A stretch of DNA of 64,000 nt from Shimia sp. (GTDB lineage Bacteria; Pseudomonadota; Alphaproteobacteria; Rhodobacterales; Rhodobacteraceae): the NCBI GenBank assembly GCA_024224295.1, contig JAAENN010000020.1, positions 1 through 64,000 of the forward strand, given 5' to 3'. Below are positions 1 to 7,528 of this stretch, in pieces. The notes under the pieces were generated by a model. That model ran no database searches and was not told where the DNA came from. It saw only the letters and a program-made list of their open reading frames with translations. The position numbers and the translations under genes are program-made. The first letter of the stretch is position 1, and each line of letters begins with the position of its first letter.

Positions 1-339
1 CGACGACACAAGGTGATGAGGTCGTGGTCACCTGTTAAGGCCAGCGGACTGAGGGGGGAGCGACCAGCACTCGCCGCGGGTTGCATCAATGGCTGCTATG
101 CGCAGATTGCGACCTTTGCAAAGTCCGCCCTTCGGCCAGGTAACATAGCTCTCGATAGCTGCGTCGCCGCATAAAATGCGGTCATTGATGAGAGTTGCAG
201 CGAAATTCGGCGGGGGTGCAACTGTGCTGGACAAACTCGCCTTTTAAAGCGTTGCATTGAAGGACTGCTTCCGGGACGACCGCGCCATTCATCAGCGCGT
301 GGCCAAAACGCCGTGAATTGAACTTCTGCCAAATTTGGA
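1..339. other. left-end stretch without a supported gene
   Basis: Short open frames exist on the minus strand (28-234 and 96-437), but neither has a convincing ribosome binding site or a recognisable family. The second runs into the gene at 340-780 in another frame. The base composition is less GC-rich than most of the window. I see no RNA gene, repeat array or attachment site here. Confidence 0.5.
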
Positions 340-780
340 TCAATTCGCCAATGTTGCCAGCAGAACATCAAGTGTTTCTTCTGGCTGCCCCAAAAGGGCG
401 AGCCCATCGGCTTCAGAATCTTGGACCAGCGGTACAACAGTACCTACGTCAATCCAGGAACGTACGAACACAGCACTCAATTCTCGACTTATGTTCGTAG
501 GTGCGATGTATACGACAAGCGATTGCAAATTAGATCGAATAAGCCGTTCTGTTAATCGGGCCTGCATACCCATAAACTGAACATAGTCTTTTTCGAAACC
601 AGTGACCTCGGTCATATTGACCAGTTGTTTTTGGCCCGCGACATAGTCTGGATGCGAAACGTAGGTTTCCGTTGCAATTAACGTATCGTTGATAGCGACG
701 TAGCCAAAGTATCGAACCACAACAAGGCCGCGTTGGGGGAAGATTGTAAATTCTACAGGCATAACTTTTTCTAGACCCAT
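340..780 (-). CDS. conserved hypothetical cytoplasmic protein, STAS-like size
   Basis: A 146-residue soluble protein without signal peptide or membrane segment. The N-terminal part (about residues 8-30) has the alternating hydrophobic pattern of a beta-sheet (FTIFPQRGLVVVRYFGYV). It is followed by HPDYVAGQKQLVNMTEVTGF and a second strand, QSLVVYIAPT. I recall similar roseobacter proteins with a PGQKQLVD-type motif, but no established function. The fold may resemble SpoIIAA/STAS regulators; that is inference from size and pattern only. The start is uncertain: a second ATG six codons in, at 762, leads straight into the conserved region, and neither start has a strong ribosome binding site. It stands alone, with non-coding sequence on both sides. 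Confidence 0.6.
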   Translation of the reverse strand: MGLEKVMPVEFTIFPQRGLVVVRYFGYVAINDTLIATETYVSHPDYVAGQKQLVNMTEVTGFEKDYVQFMGMQARLTERLIRSNLQSLVVYIAPTNISRELSAVFVRSWIDVGTVVPLVQDSEADGLALLGQPEETLDVLLATLAN

Positions 781-981
781 TTGGCTGGCGCCAATTCACG
801 CGCTATCTATCGCTGTTCAGTAAAGCAGACATTAAAGCTTGTTGGAGACCTATATTCGTAGCGCAGCATCCGTTGTTTTGGACACAATCCGGACGTTAGG
901 CAATCCCTGATCGCCAAACTCGCTACTGTCAGGTCTCAAGGACGGCTGAGCGGACAAACAGGTTAGGCGCATGAAGGTCTG

Positions 982-1428
982 CTATTGGGATTGCACACCC
1001 TTGATAATCTTCGCATCGCTTTTGCTGGACGCCATCAGCCACCAAGCAAGTAGCGGAAAACCTACCAGTTCGAATATCAGTGACGGGGCAATGGCAGCAC
1101 TAAATAGGACCTCAGTTTCCATGCCTCTCAGTCGAAACAGTCCCGCGGTTGCGATCATAGCCGACAGAATAATCAGTGTCGGGCGAAGCCTGCGTAGAGC
1201 AAAGCCGCCGATCACAAACACAGCGCCGACTGCGAACCAGACCCCGCCGATGAATCGAATGTGGCTGTCTTGGGTTTGAAAGGTTGCCGCATCCGTGATC
1301 GCAACAAAATCGCGCGTCGATTGCCACCCCAGTGTCTTAATCCCGCCCAGGCCGATATTCAGTCCCAAAAAGATAATGGCAGCGCCAATTATCACAACAA
1401 CCGCGTTCAGTAAGTTTGTCTTGTGCAT
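982..1428 (-). CDS. DUF4345-family integral membrane protein
   Basis: A 148-residue protein with four hydrophobic segments, at about residues 6-28, 55-75, 80-97 and 112-130. The motif HIRFIGGVWFAVGAVFVIG in the middle is typical of DUF4345. The function of the family is unknown; it is often found beside a TetR regulator, as here. An upstream in-frame TTG at 1443 is possible. The ATG at 1428 is preferred because GAGGAAAAG precedes it at the right distance. It is divergent from the TetR gene at 1555, and the shared intergenic region carries two operator-like palindromes, so it is probably the regulator's target. Confidence 0.75.
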   Translation of the reverse strand: MHKTNLLNAVVVIIGAAIIFLGLNIGLGGIKTLGWQSTRDFVAITDAATFQTQDSHIRFIGGVWFAVGAVFVIGGFALRRLRPTLIILSAMIATAGLFRLRGMETEVLFSAAIAPSLIFELVGFPLLAWWLMASSKSDAKIIKGVQSQ

Positions 1429-1469
1429 GTCACTTTTCCTCAATGCATACCCGATGGGCGATTAATATT

Positions 1470-1483
1470 TGGCACGCGTCCTA
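1470..1483. promoter_or_regulatory. TetR-type operator, site 1 (imperfect)
   Basis: TGGCACGCGTCCTA is an imperfect palindrome around ACGCGT. It repeats the core of the better site at 1517-1530 and is followed by an AT-rich TATAATATT. It lies 41 nt upstream of the DUF4345 start, where a bound repressor would block transcription. Confidence 0.5.
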
Positions 1484-1516
1484 TAATATTTCCATCTTGC
1501 AAGGGCAAGCATTAAT

Positions 1517-1530
1517 TGGTACGCGTTCCA
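1517..1530. promoter_or_regulatory. TetR-type operator, site 2 (near-perfect)
   Basis: TGGTACGCGTTCCA is a palindrome apart from one base pair and is flanked on both sides by ATTAAT, which extends the symmetry. It lies 24 nt before the ATG of the TetR gene at 1555. With site 1 it suggests autorepression plus control of the divergent membrane-protein gene. Assigning it to this particular regulator is inference from position. Confidence 0.6.
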
Positions 1531-1554
1531 TATTAATCTTGAAAAGGTCCAACC

Positions 1555-2151
1555 ATGGCTAGATCTGCTGGCAGGCCAACCCGCACCAAGGCTGAAATTC
1601 AGGAGTTCCGATCAAAGATTGGGAAGCACGCGCTTGAGATTTACCGAGCGGAGGGCTTCGGAGCGGTTTCAATGCGCCGTTTAGCCAAGGAGGTCGGCTG
1701 CGCCCCGATGACAATCTATGCGCATTTCGAGGGCAAGACGGATATTCTAAGATTCCTTTGGGCAGACGTACTCAGCGACATGTCTCGTGATATCGAGAAA
1801 AAGCTGAAATCGGTCGTTGGAGCGCGTGAACGGCTGCGTACCGCCGCGCAAACTTTTGTCGAATATTGGATTATTCACCCCGATCATTTTCGACTTGTCT
1901 TTATGTCTAACGATGTGACGCGGGCGGATGTCAGTACGTTTATTAAGGACGAAAGTACATTGGCACACTTCTTGATTTTTTCGGATTTGTTTCAAGAGGT
2001 TATGCCGGAAGATCTTGAAGCTGAAGTTAGGACCGACACGCTCTTATCCGGAATGATCGGTATCGCTCTTTGTGCGAATACGATCCCCGATTACCCTTGG
2101 TCTGACGCGTCATCAATGACCGAGCAGTTACTATCGAGCATAATTGAGTAA
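1555..2151 (+). CDS. TetR/AcrR-family transcriptional regulator
   Basis: A 198-residue one-component repressor. The N-terminal helix-turn-helix is clear: ALEIYRAEGFGAVSMRRLAKEVG followed by CAPMTIYAHFEGKTDIL (about residues 28-65), the usual TetR turn and recognition helix. The rest is a helical ligand-binding domain whose inducer cannot be read from sequence. AAAAGGTCC precedes the ATG. Codon usage is less GC-biased than in the genes after 3.3 kb, in keeping with an accessory segment. Its targets are probably itself and the divergent DUF4345 gene. Confidence 0.85.
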   Translation: MARSAGRPTRTKAEIQEFRSKIGKHALEIYRAEGFGAVSMRRLAKEVGCAPMTIYAHFEGKTDILRFLWADVLSDMSRDIEKKLKSVVGARERLRTAAQTFVEYWIIHPDHFRLVFMSNDVTRADVSTFIKDESTLAHFLIFSDLFQEVMPEDLEAEVRTDTLLSGMIGIALCANTIPDYPWSDASSMTEQLLSSIIE

Positions 2152-2487
2152 ACCAACTCGCAATTTGATGAAAAGCTGACCTTCGTATATCTCGTAGCAT
2201 CGGCTGGTCTGGGCTCAGTCCGGTCATTGATCGCAAAATCAGCTGTAGGCTTTTGGAACGTCTGCTTTAAGGAACGTGAGATTCATAGATTGCAGTTGCA
2301 GCATGCTCGCTCCAAGTCAATTCTAGTTGGCCGCTTTGGGCTGGAAGCGGTCTCAACTGACGGCAAATCTGGAGCGCGATTTCGCTACAACCATGCTGCC
2401 ACGCTGCCGCATATCAGATTCGAGCCAGAAGCGTATGTGCCGGCTAGGTAGCAGACCTCGAGAAAAAAGATTTCAGCTTAGCCCTAT
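2152..2487. other. intergenic stretch with degenerate repeat
   Basis: No gene is supported: the plus-strand open frames here have no family signature and continue antisense into the DUF805 gene. It contains CCGCTTTGGGCTGGAAGC at 2331-2348, which recurs with one change at 3069-3086. This is the kind of decaying non-coding repeat found between accessory genes in these genomes. Confidence 0.4.
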
Positions 2488-2877
2488 TCAGGCGCTCTTC
2501 TTTTCAGCGAGCGGTTCCGATCCGAAACGGTTCGCCCCGTTAGTTCCACTCTGGACGAAGAAGAACAGCAGCACCAGGGCCCCAAGTACCGGGATAAGGT
2601 ACAGAAGCAACCACCAACCGGTCATGTCGCGGTCGTGCAAACGGCGCACACCAACGGCTATCGCAGGCAAAAAAAGCGCAAGTGACCAGATCGCGCCCAG
2701 GATCGAGACCGTTTGCCCATCAACGCTTCGGCCGAAGATTGCAGCGTCCACGAAGCTGAGGACTATGTTGCCCAGCGCAATAAAAAGAATGAACCACCAG
2801 TACTCGGACCGTGCCGCACGCCCCGAGAAATCGACACACTTTGAAAAACAGGTGCGAATGGCTTCGCTGAAGGTCAT
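2488..2877 (-). CDS. DUF805-family inner-membrane protein
   Basis: A 129-residue protein with the DUF805 signature near the N-terminus (FSGRAARSEYWWFILF), then hydrophobic segments at about 25-45, 60-80 and 92-110. The family motif GVRRLHDRDMTGWW lies between the last two. The molecular function of the family is unknown; members sit in the inner membrane. The ATG at 2877 is chosen over one 16 codons upstream because AGAGGATGTGTC precedes it and it begins directly with the conserved TFSEAIRTCF segment. It is monocistronic. Confidence 0.85.
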   Translation of the reverse strand: MTFSEAIRTCFSKCVDFSGRAARSEYWWFILFIALGNIVLSFVDAAIFGRSVDGQTVSILGAIWSLALFLPAIAVGVRRLHDRDMTGWWLLLYLIPVLGALVLLFFFVQSGTNGANRFGSEPLAEKKSA

Positions 2878-3280
2878 GACACATCCTCTGATAGAAATTT
2901 TGCGCGGAGAAATTATACACGCCACCGTGGCGATTACTAGTTCCCATGATGCGGTCGCTCACCGTAGCTAAAGCACCTACAGCGAAATGGCGCTTCGTCC
3001 GCTGAGCAGACTCCTATGCAGAACGCAGCGAATGCCCTGTTCCCGCCCGACGTGCAAAACTGTTGTGTCCGCTTTGGGCTGGGAGCTGCCGTTAGACGGG
3101 TTTCGCACCAACGGCAGCCATGGGCCGGAAGTGTCGTTTTGCCTCGAGTTTTTTCGTTCTCGTGTGGCGGAGCAAAATGTTGGTGCTTCTCAATTGGTAA
3201 GAGCACCAAACAATTTTCTCTTGCTGGCGGCGGCGACTTGGCGCGAGGCCAATGTGCAATCAACGGCTTGGCAGCGCCCC
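2878..3280. other. intergenic stretch, no gene seen
   Basis: About 400 nt between two minus-strand genes. Open frames in it are rich in Gly, Arg and Ala, as expected of high-GC non-coding DNA, and none resembles a protein family. It contains the second copy (3069-3086) of the 18-nt element found at 2331-2348. Confidence 0.4.
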
Positions 3281-3646
3281 CTAATCGCGCAACCGCGCCG
3301 CCAAATGCGCGTCCAGCTGCACCTCTTCCGCAATCTTCATCTGCGCCCAGGTCGCCAACAGCCGATTGATGCGCGCCTGATACCCCTGCGCCATGGCCCG
3401 GTAAAACTTCGCCACCGAGCGATCCAGATACAGCGTCACCTTCTCCTTTGGCTCCGCCACATCCAGATCCTGCTCCAACGTGTGCCACGCCTCTGGCACC
3501 GCCTCTCGCAGCGCTTCGGTGATCCAGGTCTCTGCCGTTAACGCCAGCAAGTTGCGCCCCAACGCCTCCCGCGCCATGCGCTGCGTCTTGGTGCCTTTGC
3601 TCGCCCGCTGAAACGGCGGCCACTCTTCGCTCTGATCCTCAGACAT
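3281..3646 (-). CDS. BrnA-type antitoxin-like protein (no partner toxin seen)
   Basis: A 121-residue basic and acidic protein. The segment KEKVTLYLDRSVAKFYRAM at about residues 68-86 resembles the DNA-binding end of the BrnA antitoxin family, in which a 'V-T-L-x-L-D' strand leads into a helix. It continues GYQARINRLLATWAQMK. In known BrnTA systems the toxin gene brnT lies just upstream; here the upstream gene is a thioesterase and no BrnT-like frame is visible. It may be a solitary regulator. The ATG at 3646 is chosen because TGAGGAGGCGCGGA precedes it. A 43-nt repeat lies about 90 nt upstream. Confidence 0.65.
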   Translation of the reverse strand: MSEDQSEEWPPFQRASKGTKTQRMAREALGRNLLALTAETWITEALREAVPEAWHTLEQDLDVAEPKEKVTLYLDRSVAKFYRAMAQGYQARINRLLATWAQMKIAEEVQLDAHLAARLRD

Positions 3647-3734
3647 TCCGCGCCTCCTCATGACACACCCTGCCCATCACAGGTTAAAGCCGCCAAACCG
3701 CACCGCCCGCCGCCGTTGCGCCCGCCAAAACATC

Positions 3735-3777
3735 CACCTCCGCAAAACGGCCGCGATACAGACGCAATACCGACGTG
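3735..3777. repeat. 43-nt dispersed intergenic repeat, copy A
   Basis: The segment from CACCTCCGCAAAAC to AATACCGACGTG matches 31276-31318 at 37 of 43 positions, and all six differences are transitions. It lies directly after the thioesterase stop and upstream of the BrnA-like gene. On the minus strand it ends in CGGAGGTG. Its function is unknown; see findings. Confidence 0.75.
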
Positions 3778-3791
3778 CCAATCGGCCCAAA

Positions 3792-4199
3792 TTAACGCGG
3801 CGGCCAGGCCGCATCTTCCGCTGGCACAGCCCGCGGTTTTCCATCCTCATCAATCGCCACATAGGTGAATACCGCCTCGGTCACCTTCTCCGAAACACCC
3901 CGCCGGTGCCGCACCGCCCAGGCCTCTATTTTGATGCCCATAGAGCTGCGCCCCACGCGCTCCACCCAAGCCCAAACACAAAGGATATCACCGACTTGCA
4001 CCGGTCTGATGAACTGCATCGCATCGACTGCGACGGTCGTCACCCGCCCCTTGGCCCGCTGCGCGGCGATGATCCCGCTGGCAATATCCATCTGGCTCAA
4101 CACCCAGCCCCCAAAGATGTCGCCATTGATGTTCACATCTGACGGCATCGCCAGCACCCGCAGGGTTGCCTCTCCGTCTGGTTGTTTCTCGTCACTCAT
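3792..4199 (-). CDS. acyl-CoA thioesterase, YciA/hotdog type
   Basis: A 135-residue single-hotdog protein that should hydrolyse acyl-CoA thioesters in the cytoplasm. The family motif NINGDIFGGWVLSQMD at residues 22-37 carries the catalytic Asp and the helix that covers the CoA site. It is followed by TVAVDAMQFIRPVQVGDIL. Length fits YciA-type enzymes (about 130). The ATG at 4199 is preferred because GAAAGGAAGCGCC precedes it; upstream in-frame starts have none. It is divergent from the flavoprotein gene at 4287. Confidence 0.88.
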   Translation of the reverse strand: MSDEKQPDGEATLRVLAMPSDVNINGDIFGGWVLSQMDIASGIIAAQRAKGRVTTVAVDAMQFIRPVQVGDILCVWAWVERVGRSSMGIKIEAWAVRHRRGVSEKVTEAVFTYVAIDEDGKPRAVPAEDAAWPPR

Positions 4200-4286
4200 G
4201 GCGCTTCCTTTCTTGGCTTTCCTCATCCTAACCCTCTGGCGCCGCCGCGAAAAGCTGTTAGAAACCCGCCCCAGAAGGACGCGCGC

Positions 4287-5444
4287 ATGACCCAGTTTGA
4301 TATCATCGTAATTGGCGCAGGCCCCGCTGGCAGCGCGGCCGCCACTTGGGCTGCCAAACAGGGGCGTTCCGTAGCGCTGATCGACAAGGCCACTTTCCCG
4401 CGCTCAAAACTCTGCGGCGGTCTCTTTACCGAACGCAGCCGGGCCTACTACCACGAAATTTTCGGCCAGGAAGTTGACCTGAGCCACGCCGTCACACGTG
4501 ACGAAATGGCCTTTTGGCACGACGGGCGCGAGTTGGCAGTGCTCAAAGACATACCGCCCCTTCATTTGACAATGCGACTGGATCTGGACGCCGCCATGTT
4601 CACCCATGCGCTTGACGCAGGCGTAGAAGACTTCACCGGACAGGCCATCGCAGAACTCACTGAAACCGCAGTAAAATTACGCGACGGGAGCGTCTTAAAG
4701 TCGGCGGTGATCATCGGCGCCGACGGGGTGAACTCGATCGTCGCCAAGCAGCTTTTCGGCAAATCCTTTGACACCAAAACCATCGGCTTTGGTCTGGAAA
4801 TCGAAACGCCTTTGTCAGCACAAGACCCCGCCACTCAACCTCTTCGTATTGACTTTGCTGCCGCAACCTGGGGCTATGGTTGGTCGTTCCCAAAACAAGG
4901 CTCCACCACAGTGGGCGTAGGCGGTCTGCGGGCGCCAAACCCGGACATGAAAGACCAGATGCAGCGCTACATACGCACGCTGGGCCTGCCGCCGGAGGTT
5001 GGAAAAGTCAAAGGCCACCACCTGCCTTTTGGCGACTTCCGCCCCACCCCAGGACGCGCGCACATCCTGCTTGCTGGCGACGCCGCAGGGCTGGTCGATC
5101 CAATCACTGGGGAGGGCATCGCCTTTGCCATGAAAAGCGGCCAGCTCGCCGCACAAGCCGCCTGCGACGCGATCAAATCTAACGCTCCACACACCGCTCT
5201 TGGCCTGTACAATTACAGTCTCAAGGACATACACCGAAACCTACGCATCGCACGCACTTTGCGGCGTATTATTTTCGCTCCCCGTTGGCAAAAGTCTCTG
5301 ATCGGGTCTTTCAGTAGGTCAGGTACCGTGCGGACAATGTATATGCGCCTACTTGCCGGTGAAGTGGAGTACCCGGAACTGGCCCGCAACGTGCTCTCGC
5401 AAATCCCACGCTACCTGCTCAACGGGTTTAGACGGACGCCTTAA
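4287..5444 (+). CDS. geranylgeranyl-reductase-family FAD-dependent oxidoreductase
   Basis: A 385-residue flavoprotein. It begins with a dinucleotide-binding fold, IVIGAGPAGSAAATWAAKQG (about residues 7-26), and has the second FAD motif GDAAGLVDPITGEGIAFAMKSG near residues 270-291. This arrangement is typical of the geranylgeranyl reductase superfamily, which reduces isoprenoid double bonds or hydroxylates aromatic substrates. There are no photosynthesis genes nearby, so a role in bacteriochlorophyll synthesis is not implied and the substrate is open. The ATG at 4287 is preceded by AGAAGGACGCGC. Its last 17 nt overlap the convergent trxC. Confidence 0.8.
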   Translation: MTQFDIIVIGAGPAGSAAATWAAKQGRSVALIDKATFPRSKLCGGLFTERSRAYYHEIFGQEVDLSHAVTRDEMAFWHDGRELAVLKDIPPLHLTMRLDLDAAMFTHALDAGVEDFTGQAIAELTETAVKLRDGSVLKSAVIIGADGVNSIVAKQLFGKSFDTKTIGFGLEIETPLSAQDPATQPLRIDFAAATWGYGWSFPKQGSTTVGVGGLRAPNPDMKDQMQRYIRTLGLPPEVGKVKGHHLPFGDFRPTPGRAHILLAGDAAGLVDPITGEGIAFAMKSGQLAAQAACDAIKSNAPHTALGLYNYSLKDIHRNLRIARTLRRIIFAPRWQKSLIGSFSRSGTVRTMYMRLLAGEVEYPELARNVLSQIPRYLLNGFRRTP

Positions 5445-5859
5445 CCCAGTTCACAATCGCCGACTTTGGCATCGCGCCAGACTGCCGCGCGCGCTCTTTT
5501 CCGTTGGTGAAGGCTGCCATCGTTGGAATGCCGCGAATACGGTACTTCGCACCCGCATTTTTGTATATTTCCGTGTCTAGTTTAACCAATCGCACCGCGC
5601 CTTTCACATCCTGCGCAGCAGCCTGATACTGTGGCGCCATTTGGCGACACGGCCCACACCACGGCGCCCAGAAATCCACCACCAGCGGCACATCATCCGT
5701 GCGCACAGCTTTCTCAAATGTTGCGAGGTCAACCTCCGCAACCTTGCCACTCATCAAGCCCTTACCACAGGAGCCGCACTTCGGCCCCGCACCCAGCTTG
5801 TCAAAAGGCACACGGTTCACTTGGCCGCAATCAAAACAGGTCAGCTTTTTCCCGCTCAT
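5428..5859 (-). CDS. trxC: thioredoxin 2 (zinc-binding thioredoxin)
   Basis: A 143-residue cytoplasmic disulfide reductase. Two CxxC pairs (Cys8/11 and Cys28/31) form the N-terminal zinc-binding knuckle that separates TrxC from TrxA. The active site WCGPC is at residues 67-71 in VVDFWAPWCGPC, and the cis-proline loop is RGIPTMAAF. The ATG at 5859 is preceded by GAGAGGTGCC. The 3' end overlaps the convergent flavoprotein gene by 17 nt, an arrangement that allows antisense interference. Confidence 0.93.
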   Translation of the reverse strand: MSGKKLTCFDCGQVNRVPFDKLGAGPKCGSCGKGLMSGKVAEVDLATFEKAVRTDDVPLVVDFWAPWCGPCRQMAPQYQAAAQDVKGAVRLVKLDTEIYKNAGAKYRIRGIPTMAAFTNGKERARQSGAMPKSAIVNWVKASV

Positions 5860-5934
5860 GGCACCTCTCCACAATCACATTCCGCAATCCACATATGTGG
5901 CACGCACCGGAAATGGAACCCTGCGGACAAAGAA

Positions 5935-5960
5935 AAAGGCCGGGCAAAAACCCGGCCTTT
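5935..5960. terminator. intrinsic terminator of the ABC importer operon
   Basis: AAAGGCCGGG-CAAAAA-CCCGGCCTTT is a strong GC-rich stem followed on the minus strand by TTTCTTT. It lies 20 nt past the stop of the binding-protein gene and insulates that operon from trxC. Confidence 0.85.
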
Positions 5961-5979
5961 CCCCGCATCTAAATTGACC

Positions 5980-6960
5980 TTAGTTCAGTGCTTTGTCAGT
6001 GATCGCATGAGTCCATGCGCCCTCTGGCATCTTGGTGATCACAGGATCAGACCCACCAGACATCAGGCTGTCCACGGTACGCTGATAATCCGCCTCCGCC
6101 AGAGCACCATTGGAACCTGCAGTCAGCTTGGCAATCTCGCCCATCATCCGCACCTGATGCTCTTCGGTCTGTGCACCGGTCTCGTCATACTCCAGCACGA
6201 TCATGGCCGCCTCTGCAGGGTTCTCTTCTGCCCACTTCCAGCCTTTCATGGACGCGCGTACAAACCGCACCATTTTGTCCTCAAACGCCGGGTCTGCGAG
6301 CTTCTCTTCTAGCGCGTAGAGACCATCTTCCAGCGTTGCAACTCCCTGATCTTCGTACTTAAATGTTGTGAGGTCATCTGGTGTCAAACCAGCATCAATC
6401 ACCTGCCAGTACTCATTGTAGGTCATGGTCGACACACAGGCGGCCTGACCATTCAAAATTGGATCTACATTGAAACCCTGCTTGAGTACTTCAACCCCCG
6501 CATCGCCACCGTCGGTGCCCAATTTCAGCTGTGACATCCAGCTCAGGAAGGGAAACTCGTTGCCGAAAAACCAAACACCCAGTGTTTTGCCGGCAAAGTC
6601 ATCGGTCGACGCGACACCGGCATCCTTGCGGCAGGTCAGCATCATTCCCGAAGACTTAAACGGTTGAGCAATATTGACCATGGGCAGACCTTTTTCCCGC
6701 GCCGCAAGAGCCGCTGGCATCCACTCAACAGTCACATCTGCGCCGCCACCGGCCAGCACCTGCGTCGGCGCAATATCCGGACCGCCCGGTTTGATGGTCA
6801 CATTCAAATCTTCTTCGGTGTAGAAGCCGTTCTCAAGGGCCACATAGTAGCCTGCGAACTGCGCCTGAGTGACCCACTTCAGTTGAAGCGTCACCTCATC
6901 CGCCGCCTGTGCGATACTGGCGGACACGCCCAGCGCCGCGACAGTCAGAGCTTTCATCAT
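5980..6960 (-). CDS. ABC transporter substrate-binding protein, NMT1/THI5-like
   Basis: A 326-residue periplasmic binding protein with a signal peptide ending at ASIAQA-AD. The mature start VTLQLKWVTQAQFAGYYVALENGFY is characteristic of the NMT1/THI5-like fold, whose members bind pyrimidines (for example the thiamine pyrimidine moiety), nitrile-derived or sulfonate ligands. The context, next to dihydropyrimidinase, ureido-acid hydrolase and PreAT, points to a pyrimidine or hydantoin ligand. No TPP riboswitch precedes the operon, which argues against thiamine precursor uptake. It is the last gene of the importer operon; the AGGGAAGCG before the ATG is adequate. Confidence 0.85.
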   Translation of the reverse strand: MMKALTVAALGVSASIAQAADEVTLQLKWVTQAQFAGYYVALENGFYTEEDLNVTIKPGGPDIAPTQVLAGGGADVTVEWMPAALAAREKGLPMVNIAQPFKSSGMMLTCRKDAGVASTDDFAGKTLGVWFFGNEFPFLSWMSQLKLGTDGGDAGVEVLKQGFNVDPILNGQAACVSTMTYNEYWQVIDAGLTPDDLTTFKYEDQGVATLEDGLYALEEKLADPAFEDKMVRFVRASMKGWKWAEENPAEAAMIVLEYDETGAQTEEHQVRMMGEIAKLTAGSNGALAEADYQRTVDSLMSGGSDPVITKMPEGAWTHAITDKALN

Positions 6961-7006
6961 CGCTTCCCTGTTGGCTTATCTCCTTGTTGGTTTTGGCTAT
7001 TTTTTT

Positions 7007-7528
7007 TTACACCGTCCCTGCAGCGTTTGTCACAAAGCTGAACCCATTGGGGTAGCTATGAAATCCGTCAAAATCACCTTTGCCTATTGAAACACCATTT
7101 GTGCGCAAAATCGCATACCCCATGCTCAGATGAAAAAAGAAATTGGGCAAAGCGTATAGGTCGATGAAGTCGCAGGCGGATTGCGTCACCTGTGCCTCCC
7201 CCGCAATATGGGTCACTTCGACATCCCTAGACTGGTCAAAGTCGTCTGGCTCCAGCACTTCAAGGTGGCGCTCTACTTCCGCGCCACGTGCCAATAGGCT
7301 GGCGACGTCATGGCACTCCGGTAGCTCCGGGACCTCTCGGCCAAGCGCAGGATAGACCGCACGCAACACATACCCTTGAGCAATGGAGAAATGCTGTAGC
7401 CCCGTGAAACTGTCCTCAGACAACCGCGCCCCAAGCTGTGCAGGTGGTGCCAACGCCACCAAATGGGCAATTTGCCCAAGGTAGCGCCGGTACACCTGCA
7501 ACAGCTTATGGGACACGCTTTTACTCAT
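7007..7528 (-). CDS. DUF1993-family protein
   Basis: A 173-residue soluble protein. The C-terminal part FDLYALPNFFFHLSMGYAILR-like (here FIDLYALPNFFFHLSMGYAIL) is the DUF1993 hallmark and resembles the DinB four-helix fold, though metal-binding histidines are not obvious throughout. Function is unknown. The ATG overlaps the stop of the upstream permease gene as ATGA, so it is translated from the importer mRNA. The binding-protein gene begins 46 nt further on. Its presence inside the transporter operon suggests an accessory role, which is inference. Confidence 0.75.
   Translation of the reverse strand: MSKSVSHKLLQVYRRYLGQIAHLVALAPPAQLGARLSEDSFTGLQHFSIAQGYVLRAVYPALGREVPELPECHDVASLLARGAEVERHLEVLEPDDFDQSRDVEVTHIAGEAQVTQSACDFIDLYALPNFFFHLSMGYAILRTNGVSIGKGDFDGFHSYPNGFSFVTNAAGTV

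Noticed and set aside
28-437. Minus-strand open frames at the left end as possible genes
   Set aside because: There is no ribosome binding site and no recognisable domain. The longer one overlaps the better-supported gene at 340-780.
2937-3623. Gly/Ala/Arg-rich 228-codon minus-strand frame
   Set aside because: It overlaps the BrnA-like gene in another frame and consists of low-complexity residues typical of a wrong frame in GC-rich DNA.
3677-3862. A 61-codon minus-strand frame covering repeat copy A as a small protein gene
   Set aside because: Most differences between copies A and B would change the peptide, and the frame overlaps the end of the thioesterase gene. A DNA or RNA element is more likely.
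4287-5444. Geranylgeranyl reductase BchP of bacteriochlorophyll synthesis
   Set aside because: The fold fits, but there are no other photosynthesis genes in the window and many family members act on other substrates.
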